The translations under genes were made by a program, and so were the position numbers. A stretch of 64,000 nucleotides of DNA, taken from NCBI GenBank assembly GCA_025685495.1, contig JAJNMT010000022.1, positions 186,001-250,000 on the forward strand. Direction: 5' to 3'. The stretch comes from Huntiella abstrusa (taxonomy: Eukaryota > Ascomycota > Sordariomycetes > Microascales > Ceratocystidaceae). The notes beneath the pieces were generated by a model. That model was not told the origin of the DNA. It saw only the letters and a program-made list of their open reading frames with translations, and ran no database searches. This document shows positions 21,071-30,240 of this stretch, piece by piece (positions within the stretch are counted from its first letter, which is position 1; every line of letters begins with the position of its first letter).

Positions 21071-23670
21071 AGAATATCTAAGCCGGATCACACTGGGGAA
21101 TGCTGTTGGAGAAATCAGTCACGTAACAAAGTCTGGAGAACCCATAAGTCTTCTCCCTCTATTTCTCTATCTAATGGTCATTCTAGTGCTATATATATAT
21201 ATATGGCATCGGAGGTTCCTAAACCTCGCTATTCGGAAGCTCACCCCGTAGGAGTGAGTGTTCAATCATCACTATCACCTTGGTAGCTGAAACCAATATA
21301 TTGGGCACTAGGCCTTGTTGGGCACACCGACGGGCTGATGATGATGATGATGACGATGAATATTTATTGTGCTGTCTAACGCTCCTGGGCTTACCTTTTC
21401 ACACCGGCAATCAGCCGAGTTGACCCCCTCTTTTACTCCTGTAATCGCTTCCCCTCGCGCACCCAGCATTTCCTGCGGGCTGTTTTAGGGCTACGCTCGC
21501 TCCAGCTCCCCGTGAAAACAAAAATATAAAAGAAAATCGTAACGGAAAAGAAAACAACTGTGTATCTGACTTCGAACCTTCCAAAGTCATGCCAAACAGT
21601 TGCTTGTACAAAGGGTATCCCGAGTATCGCGCGTTGTTGGGCTGATTTGTGTTGTCTTAAGGTATTGACAATCGCCAAAATGAGGGGTCGGACACGGCTT
21701 GTCAACGAAGTTGACCTCAAGAGGGTGAAATTACAACGGCGAGCCTTGGAATAAACCAAAGAAAAGGGGAGAAAGTGTTGTGAATAGGATCTCTTATCCC
21801 CTCAACGATAGATGGGGTGACTCTGTCTTGAGTCTGATGGAAAGGGCATCTCACAACCGTCAAGATGCCATCTCGATGGGTATAAGAGGGGAGGTTGATC
21901 TGCGGGCTTATCAGATTATACCCTGTCGGGAGGTCACCATTAGGGTTGGGGTCTCTGCACAGGAGATGTGGTGATCGGTGTAGGAACATGGGACGAGCTG
22001 TTACCGGGCCATTGTAGTCGACGGACACTTAATATCTCGGGATATAGTCTCTCCCTTTCTCCCTCCTTCCCTCTTTCTTTGTTCTTTTTCCAGATACAAA
22101 ACTGACCATCCAGTGACCAAACGATGTTCAATACAGACACCTTAACCTCTTCTCCATGTTGCAACATCCGTTGTAATTTACAACTAAGCACAACTATCAA
22201 CCACCAGCACCAGCACCAGCTTTATGCGGTCTCCATGATGGAGGTTGATGGTGTTGTTACTAGTTTGTTGAGATGTCATCTCCCGTTGACAAGTCACAAT
22301 TGACCACCGTAGTATAGTCGTAGGGACTACCATCGCCTCTAAATGGGCGGTCAAAATGATATAAAGGTTGAAGGGAAACTGGGTCCAGTATTAGTCAGAC
22401 AAAGCACCATATCAAATAAAGCGCAATAACAAAATCACTACAACCGCCCTGTATATTTGCGATGTACAGTACATATGTTTCACCCGAATTCGAAGTATGC
22501 CATCGTATGTTATGAAAGAAGCCCCTCCAGCAATCCTATTCCTGTACATATATACCCCTTCCTTCCCATATTGAAAGCCATTCCTACCAATTTCTCGGCG
22601 AATTTAGGAAGGTTTGTTTAGAAACGATAACCTACTATGGTATGCAATGTCCAAAGACGACCGCTGACTTTTGTAATTCTACTTTACTAATTGTAACTAT
22701 TGTTTAGTCATCACACCTACGTACCATGACGGTAGTCTATGAGGACAACCGGGTATTTCAAATCAAGTATTCACAACACAATATGGGAAGCACAGTTCAC
22801 CCCTTCCATGTTCAAGCCTTGACATCATCGGATCCGGACCGAAAGACACGTACACACCTACTAAAAAATGGAACTCAATGCAAGTAACAACTAAGTACAT
22901 ATCATTAAAAGCACTTCACACCAAACAGTCTTGGAGGAAAGAACCTCCAAACCGGGTAATCACAAATTTACAAGGCAGGGATCCAGGCACTTCAGCACGT
23001 GGCATTTGACGACATTGTTCTACAGGCGCCATCACACGAGTTGCTGATATATCTCGCAAACATAAGCACTCCTCGGGGATAAGGCTGTCTGATTGTTAGT
23101 TCAGTTGAAAGAAGGCTGAAGATGTATTTCCGGGCTGGCTGGGGGTCTAAGGGTTTGATTGTGGTGTATTGTGGTGTATGGATGATTGACCGAACAAATA
23201 ACGCCGGCCTAGCAATGGCCGATCACTCGAGGAGTGACTTCGGCGGTAGCCAAAATGAAACACCATCGCTTAAGCTATCTTTTCAAGTGTATCATGATAG
23301 CTTCATAATTCCATGTCAGTATACATCACAGGGATCGAAGCACACATGGAGTACACATTCAAAACTTTCCCAAACACAATATGACATTCCCGTATGGAGT
23401 TGACAACTCTAATAAGGGCATTGTACCAATCACAAATGACAAAGTTAAAACCAGTTTATAGACGTCGAGGAAGCCCGAGCAAAGGGATTCCGCGAAGATG
23501 TATATTAACAAAAACAACAAAGACCTCCACGTAAAGTGATGTTCATGTAGGTACCGTTCGTCCAGGATGCTATTCCACCGTACATGTATCTAGAAGACTA
23601 GATAGGCATTTCTCATTGGACATATCGATGACTATCCAAGCATCCAGGAGTGGACCCATATCCAACAACT
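21071..23670. other. gene-poor stretch
   Basis: I find no supportable gene on either strand. It contains a short (GAT)n tract at 21335-21358 and repeat R1 copy C (21991-22055, minus). ORFs are short, overlap in different phases and lack motifs. Confidence 0.5.
21991..22055 (-). repeat. dispersed repeat R1, copy C
   Basis: The reverse complement reads purine tract, AGACTATATCCCGAGATATTAAG, CCGTCGACTACAATGG and GTAACAGC, matching copies A and B. It lies about 0.9 kb outside the right arm of the inverted duplication. Confidence 0.5.
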
Positions 23671-24704
23671 TTAGATTTTGCACCCGCAGCTCGGGGTCAC
23701 AGAAGCATCGTACGTGCAGAGGCACAACAAGCAAATCGGCTCGGAATAGGTGGCCGAGGTGGAGTCCTGCACAGAGAACTGATAAGTTGTTAGATTGATT
23801 TCAATGATGCAACTTATGGGTGATGGAGACTTACCTGGTAGATCAAAATCTCGTCGTTCATGATGATAACGGTCACTTTAATGCGATGACCGAAATTTCC
23901 GCAAGGATGAGTTGTTGACACAGAATAGATGTCTTCTTGGGAGAGGGCGTATTCCAGATGATGGAGCGAGATGTTTTTTTCGAAAGGATTGGCAAAGACT
24001 GCGATTCAATTGAACTTCTGTAGATAACCAGTTGTGGTGGTGACAAAAACAAAGGGAAGAAGAAGAAGAAGAAGAATTCACAGGTCAGTGAACTATATAC
24101 CCTTTCCGTTCAACCTTCCAGTACTCAAAGAAGAAAGGTCGGCCCGCATATGATGCGGGAACATGCTTCTCTAGGCACAATCTTTCAGAACCTTCCGGGG
24201 AACCATAGAATATTGCCTTGTGACTGCCTCTCCAGGCAATATACCGTTCAAATGCGGGGCCTTTTGAGAGTGAATGCATGGGACACTCCACCATTGCACA
24301 ATCAAGCAATCAATGTTGTGTGTTGAACCGACATCTGCGTTGCTTCAACACAAAGGTGAGTCTTTTTGGCAAAGGTTGCTTTCATGTTCGCCAGGGTCAT
24401 AGTAACCAGCTTCCGATATCTAGTATCCCCATTCGCAAAGCCGTATATTGCTACGGCATCTTAACAGCTTTGATTGCCTCCGGATGCCCATCACACAGAG
24501 CCCCAGGTGAGCTTGAAGCGACTTTGATCAACGTTGGACCTTGAAATAACCCTTTGCGCTTCAGTACAATGCCGTTTGTTGTGTACAAATCCATCTCCCG
24601 AAATGCCACGAACAAACCCCAATTCTGGGATCGGCCCAACGGTCTGTCGCCCACTTGGAGTATCCTCGGCCTCCATAGCCCACGGCAGAATAGAAGACAG
24701 ACAT
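23671..24704 (-). pseudogene. decayed multi-exon gene, family unknown
   Basis: Protein-like segments follow each other on the minus strand but change phase. There is an N-terminal piece from ATG 24704 (MSVFYSAVGYGGRGYSKW). Then come LFVAFREMDLYTTNG..LCDGHPEAIKAVK, AIYGFANGDTRYRKLVTM..KATFAKK, MHSLSKGPAFERYIAWRG..RPFFFEYWKVERK, and FANPFEKNISLHHLEYALSQ..NDEILIYQ. A correct GTAAGT..GTGCAG intron (23834-23767) then leads to a last exon ending in a Cys-rich CLLCLCTYDASVTPSCGCKI. At least three single-base phase changes are needed to join them and no intron explains them. The codon content looks real, so this is a recently broken gene. I do not recognise the product. Confidence 0.45.
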
Positions 24705-25303
24705 GACTGACGCTTAGTCAATCTTAGACATGTATCCGAGCAGCTATGTCGACTACTTCCACCCAGACGTCAACCAACGCCATCTAATGTACGAACTGTA
24801 CCCACCCACAAGATATCGCTGAAACGAACACCCACCGCCGGGGTCTAGAATACAAAATGCTAGTGAGAAGTCCCTCGCTTCTTTGATCTAGAAAACCAGT
24901 TCTAAGAAGTCACATCAGCTCGCGATATCAAGGCCACAATCAAGGTCGCATTCGTTGAGCCTGCACCGGGAGCTTTCACCTCCGGCGTTGCTATCTAGAT
25001 AGTCACTTCCCATGGTTAGCAACAATTCTGAGCTACAACCTCTAATTTTTAGAACGGTGGCTGGCCATGCTAGGGAGTCTAACTTGAGCTCGAAGCTCAC
25101 GGCAGCAGAGGTCGATGGAATTTTTCACAAGGTCTGCTGATAGAATCGCCGTTTTCAACAGGCTTTTCAGTTAAGATGTAGGCTTAAGTGGTGATCTCCG
25201 GCCATACATCAGTGGCTGCTTAATCTTGAGATTCCGCATTTCAGTGTGGATTCTAGTGGCGCCTCTTCGATACTGCATTGAAGCGAGCCCGCTTCTTTGC
25301 TGG

Positions 25304-25632
25304 CTAACATTCGTTTCGATTTCTAGCAAAGCTGTTTTGCTCTCCGGGCAGTGGCCATGATCGGGGGTATTGTTGACTTCGCCACACGTCTGGGGACATT
25401 GGAGCCAGTGTTAGCAGTCAACATGCATCTACTCTGGAGAGGAATCGTTAGATCAACCGGTACAAAGCTTAAACGTATTGAGATTCTTACCAACTCGGTC
25501 GAACATGTACCAATCTCGCTCCTCTGTGGTGTAAAAACACCATGCATTTATCGGAACACCACAACGTGCGGCTCCGTCGCGCGTACATTTGGCTGGCTGT
25601 TCACTTCTGTCTGGTGAAGTATTTGATTGTCT
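25304..25632 (-). CDS. partial spliced gene, Cys-containing, unknown
   Basis: Two exons are supported. 25632-25491 follows an acceptor (TAAAATCAG). 25389-25304 lies after a 101-nt intron starting GTAAGA, with a TGCTAAC branch and a CCCCAG acceptor. The frame is maintained to a stop. The piece contains CTRDGAARCGVPINAWC and FYTTEERDWYMFDRV. The three closely spaced Cys and the aromatic content suggest a folded, possibly secreted domain. No upstream exon or start was found, so the gene is 5'-incomplete or decayed. It lies between two other weak minus-strand genes. Confidence 0.35.
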
Positions 25633-26205
25633 CTGATTTTAGAACCGAAGTGCTGACAAGGGTGTATAGTGTACGTGACAAGCTTGAGAATATTGTCCTC
25701 AGCTAGCAAAGATGACGGAATCTGAAATTTCGGACCGGGTTGGGTCTCTCTTCTTACAACTCTGAAACTGACTTGAAGCCTTCATCTTACCACCAGTGAA
25801 GCTTCTTGGGGGTAAACGGCTACTGCACTGTTAACGATGCGATCATTTGTGCAACTTCATTGGACTCACTGTTTCGAATTCCTTTCACTACACTGGATTG
25901 ACGAAGACAAATCAACATACCAATGCAACCTGCAGAGGTCAACAACTCGCGAATGGGCTTCCCAAACAAGGAATGGTAAAGAAACATTCAGTACAACACG
26001 CCTACCAATGGCATGCCATATCGAGAACGTTGAGCAAGATGGTCGATGCGATACACAGTTGTAATACTCTTTATCCTGGCTGTATCTGTTGCCGGTGCCC
26101 TGAACAACTTATCCTACATCAGATGAAAACTTCTCTGGTTGAACGACGTCGAAGAGGAGTTACCCTATAGCCTCTATCATATTTCATTTGATGAGTACCA
26201 GACGG

Positions 26206-26924
26206 CTAACGGATATCAGTAGGACTCCAATTGGCAAGCATGTCAGGGAAGTATTGACAGATGTCTTCGTACACACGACTGTTACAGTGCCAGTAACAGA
26301 GCTGTCGACGATGCAAACAAAGTGTACTTACCGCAAGATAATCTCTTTGAATTCCCGCATAATCTGTTCAGAAAGACTAGAGAACTTCAGTCCCTGATCG
26401 CAAAGAGTTTCGGTCTCACTAAGACTGTCACGCCAGACATCTGTCACAAGATCATCAGATGTGGTAGTCTGATTTGGGTGGCCATTGTTTGGGTTCTCTC
26501 CTGGTGTGGCGGTGTAAGTTGAGGTGTCTTCGACTGTAGACATCCTGGCCGGAGGCTCTTGGTCAGTCACTGTTTGTTGAGTGACTAACTGTGGTGTGGA
26601 AGGACTCGAGTAGACCGTCCCGGGGACAACACTTCCTCGTCTGATATGATCTTGAGAAAAAGTATGAAGTGCCCGTGGTTGTTCGTCGGTGCTGATCAGG
26701 GTATTGTGAGTATCCCTATCAACAGTGTAAGTAGAAGTTATAGAAGTAAATAGACCTTTGAGTTGTCGTGTTTCTTGACTTAATACTTCCTAGGCAATGC
26801 AATCAAGTTTGCGGTATATGTTATGAGGCAGGCGAATTTTTCCCAGTCAGTCGTAAAAACAAGTACCCATGGCATAAAAGGTAGACTACGAAAACAATTG
26901 AAAGTATGTACATACTACTATCAT
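26206..26924 (-). CDS. hypothetical three-exon protein, ~179 aa
   Basis: Proposed exons are 26924-26916 (ATG plus two codons, donor GTATGT), 26789-26332 and 26278-26206. The second intron runs GTAAGT..TAACAG. The exons give 180 codons with no phase break. Exon 2 is Ser/Thr/Gln-rich and probably disordered (PGTVYSSPSTPQLVTQQTV), flanked by helical, charged segments (VLSQETRQLKGLFTS; SEQIMREFKEIILRVYEDI). The protein ends MLANWSPTDIR. The 9-nt first exon is the least certain part. The helical ends recall regulatory domains of fungal NLR/ankyrin-type proteins, but I cannot claim homology. Confidence 0.42.
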
Positions 26925-28250
26925 GGCTTATTAGGTTTCTATTTTACTATATATGTCTATTTGTATTAGTTACCAGCCATTTTTGAGCAAAGCAAACAGT
27001 GTAGTAAATGCCTGACTCTTGATCTGATGACACGTTTCCAAGACACTCACTGAAAGACAAGACGCGGTTTGTTTCCACGGGACAGTCAACCAAGCTCAAG
27101 GACCATATAGCTTCGAAAGAGTCCCACTGGCTGCGACATCAATGCTATTTCACCTTGACCAGTCGCAAGCTCACGGGTTGGTTTCGTTGGAGGTCTTATA
27201 GTGGAAGAGCGGTCTACTATGTTAAATGTTGCCGGTTTGTCGATCTAACATGGACATATCTAAATGGCACCCGCCATCGTTGTGTGCTAGTCTGTTTGCC
27301 AAACGCCTTACATCGATGTCTAGATCCTCCATGTTGATATTCCTTTCTCTCTGTTCTTTGTTCTCTTTCTATAGAATCGGCTAGTAAATAAAGAAACCCA
27401 AACACCCTATGGACTTGAACTGTACCATTTACATACAGTTCAAACATGTATACTAATTCGCTTTTCGAAGTCCCTTCTAGCAACATTTATCAACGGACTA
27501 AGCGTTGACTATTCGACGGACGTCATGTGCTATCGAGCCTAGCGAATTTCCCCATAGAGTGTACAGATTGTCGTCATGTGTAACAAAACAAATGTTTATA
27601 ACCATTCACGGTCCTACAAGACCGACATGTCTTAACCACAAAGCAAACACCAACTTGTCCCACAGTTCAAAGTTGACACTACACTATGGGATGTCCCAGT
27701 CGCACCGACTAGTAGGTTGTTGCTCACTATGTCCCACTACAACTTCTATTTCATCACGAGTCCACAGCTGTACACCCACAACATTCGGTCGAGATCAAGA
27801 CACTGCATAGTTAAAGGTGGTTATGGGTCTCATTCCAAACCCAAGTTCGTGAATCCCACTCGAAGAGTGTGATCTTGGATAATTCGCTGGGAACTCCGGG
27901 AGTACTCATCCGAGAGTTAGTCACTGAAGTCGAGCAGACCATTGCTCATCTAACATGGACGTTCTCGCCATACCATATTTCAACTTCCTAGGTACCCAAT
28001 CGCATCGCCCCGTACCTAATCCCTTCCAGATGAAGATTTCGCATCTCCACGAGTTAACAACAACAATAATTCCACTTCAAACTATGTTAATAACCTAATC
28101 ACCACATAAAGCATGCGACAACCTTTCCACGTCTTACACCCAGTAAATCCAAAGACCACCACGGAAATATCCCGGGAATACCCCGGACCACGGCGCGGGC
28201 CAAATCCGGCGAAAAAAAAAAGCTTTGTTGTTGTTGTTGTACTATTTATC
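26925..28250. other. no supported gene
   Basis: An overlapping pair of opposite-strand frames at 27155-27486 is the only candidate and has no motif or splice support. The stretch ends in an A10 tract and a short (GTT)n run just before the tandem repeat units, which may be the tail of an earlier unit. Confidence 0.45.
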
Positions 28251-29049
28251 ATCTACCTGAACAGAGCTAACTATCAATACGACGACCTCACCCGGCGCGA
28301 ATGGTCACAAAGGTGTCGTCCTTTGGGCCAGTCTCGAGAGGTGAGGAGATGCGAGTGCATTGCGCCAAGGAACCCTCCTATGACCAAACTGAGGGCCCGG
28401 TGACGAACACCAGGAGGGGCTTAACGATGCAAGTACTGTGAAACCTTCCCGCAAAATTTTGACATCTATCTTCGTGTGTGTCGAAATAAATCAACCTTTT
28501 CCAGAGGGTGTCGGCTTGCGGCATGAATCCCGTCACGGCGCGGGTACGGCGTACAACACTCTTGTCCTCTTCCTATGCTTTGTCGACGATGTTGTTTTTG
28601 TGAACCATCGCGATACCGGTAATTGAAAATTTTTCTTTGTTCCTCCATATCAGAAAAGATCCCCCTTCGACGAAACCAGTATCGACCAGTCAAGAACACA
28701 CAGAAGCGAGACACATCCGGTGCGGAACCCTCTTCCAAGAAACGCGACGGAGTGCCGGCGGAGGGCTTGAGTATGTCCTTAAGTGTTTTTATCCAGTGAA
28801 GAATGCTCTTTAGGGGGTCGAGAGATGCCAGCGTGGCAGCAATCGATCAGGCTGGCCCCAAGAGGAGGTGAAATGAGCTGGAAAAAAGGAAAAAAAGGTG
28901 TAATGTGTGGTTTAATACAACCAACAACGAATTTGGGGCGAATTCATTATGCGTTCGATGGAAATGGCGACTCCAGACCTCAAAGGTACCATTTCGAGGG
29001 TATTAAGGAAGTTGTTGTTGTTGTTGTTGTTGTTGTTGTATTTTTTAAC
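28251..29049 (+). repeat. tandem retroposon-like unit U1
   Basis: First of two related units. It begins ATCTACC..GAGCTAACT and ends in a (GTT)n tail at 29010-29038. Shared blocks with U2 include GAAAATTTTT..CTCAGAAAAG, GCGGAACC(C/T)TCTTCCAAGAAACGCG, GGCAATCGATCAGG and a GGTTTAATACAACC..GGGTATTAAGGAAG 3' block. A translated remnant, AEPSSKKR, is common to both. Units that each end in an A-rich or simple-repeat tail look like non-LTR retroposons inserted head to tail. Confidence 0.6.
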
Positions 29050-29813
29050 GTCTACCTAACTAGATCTAACTGTTAATACGACGGCTCTCCAGGCAACGTC
29101 GGGCCAAAATGAAGTCGGCATCCCGGTATCCTCCGTCGAGTGGTCGGCAATTGCGAGTAATGCATGAGCATAGAGGTCCTCCCAAGACCAAACAAAGAGC
29201 CAGGTGAAAAATGAAAAATGAAAAAACAAAAACAAAAAACACCGAGAGGGTCTATACACAGCATGGCCCAAAGGCACCCCGCGGGGTCCAGGCTCGTCCT
29301 GGTGTTTTTGGCCTGCGGCCGATCCAGCAATAAAATCAAAAATCTGTCGCCGCAGTTTTTGTTGTCGGCTTTCGGGTATCGATAGTGTGAAAATTTTTTC
29401 CTCCGCCCTTCATCTCAGAAAAGGAATCTCCTCGACTTTATCAAAACCGTCCACCGAAAATTTCAGGACACAAAGAGACGCATCCGACGCGGAACCTTCT
29501 TCCAAGAAACGCGCCGAAAGTGAAGGTGAAAGGCCCTCAATGTGTCCATACTCCAGAGAAAAAGCTCTTGTGAGGATCAAGAGAAGCCAGCTTGGCGGCA
29601 ATCGATCAGGTTGGGCCTAACGAGAGGCAAGAACCTGGAAAAAAGAAGGGAGAAGGGGAGTGGTGTGTGGTTTAATACAACCGACAACGAATTGGGGGAA
29701 AATCCAGCCCGTGTCCGAAGGAAATGGCATCGCCAACCTCGAAGGTACCATTCCGAGGGTATTAAGGAAGAAGGTTGGAAAAAAAAAAAAAAAAAAAAAA
29801 AAAGCTTACCCCG
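29050..29813 (+). repeat. tandem retroposon-like unit U2
   Basis: Second unit, about 764 bp from the matching points of U1 and diverged by roughly a quarter by eye. It ends in a run of about 26 A, then AAGCTTACCCCGCATCTACC. This resembles the junction before U1 (A-run, AAGCTTTG, GTT repeats, CATCTACC), as if a third unit began there and was cut short just upstream of tRNA-Asn. Part of it (29186-29283) recurs at 50225-50313. Confidence 0.6.
29186..29283 (+). repeat. dispersed repeat T1, copy 1
   Basis: A segment with AACAAAGAGCCAGGTGAAAAATG, an A-rich stretch and ACCGAGAGGGTCTATAC..AGCAT..CCC..AGGC.CCCC. It matches 50225-50313 in the same order. It lies inside unit U2, so the copy at 50.2 kb is probably a fragment of the same retroposon family. 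Confidence 0.6.
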
Positions 29814-29861
29814 CATCTACCATCTTTATACCAAACTACGCACCCACACAAAAAAGAAACA

Positions 29862-29955
29862 TCCTCTGTGGCGCAATTGGCTAGCGCGTCTGACTGTTAC
29901 CCACTCTTCGAGTTGAGCAATCAGGAGGTTGACAGTTCAAGCCTGTCCGGAGGAG
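29862..29955 (+). tRNA. tRNA-Asn (GTT) with ~20-nt intron
   Basis: Acceptor stem TCCTCTG pairs with CGGAGGA. The A box is TGGCGCAATTGG and the B box/T arm is GACAGTTCAAGCCTGTC. The anticodon arm is TCTGA-CTGTTA(A)-TCAGG with anticodon GTT. A 20-nt intron (about 29900-29919) follows base 37, the normal position for nuclear tRNA introns. A T7 terminator follows within 4 bp. It sits directly after the U1/U2 retroposon array. Confidence 0.93.
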
Positions 29956-29958
29956 TTC

Positions 29959-29965
29959 TTTTTTT
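29959..29965 (+). terminator. pol III T-run of tRNA-Asn
   Basis: Seven consecutive T, three bases after the discriminator base of tRNA-Asn. Confidence 0.85.
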
Positions 29966-30240
29966 AGTCAGACCCCGTTAATATTCTCTTCAGATCATCC
30001 ATTCACTTTTTTACACACAACTCTATATCTACACATGACAAGAAAAACGATCAAAAATACGTGTAGAAATCAAAAATTTCTTGATACAAAGGAAACGATA
30101 TGCTACATAATGTTAACAAAGACAAAGGAAATAAAACACAAAAAGAAACCCCAATACCGTACAACGCCATCTATGTACATGACAAAACAGAATGAATATC
30201 AACAAAACACAAAACAAGACACTCCAAGACTCGGGTCCAC

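Noticed and set aside
27217..27486. 89-codon minus-strand ORF with charged helical segment
   Set aside because: No motif, an overlapping opposite-strand ORF and no supporting splice sites.
28210..29812. CRISPR-like or tandem array signal from (GTT)n and poly-A tracts
   Set aside because: The repeats are simple-sequence tails of two long diverged units, with no short regular repeats or spacers, and the organism is a fungus.
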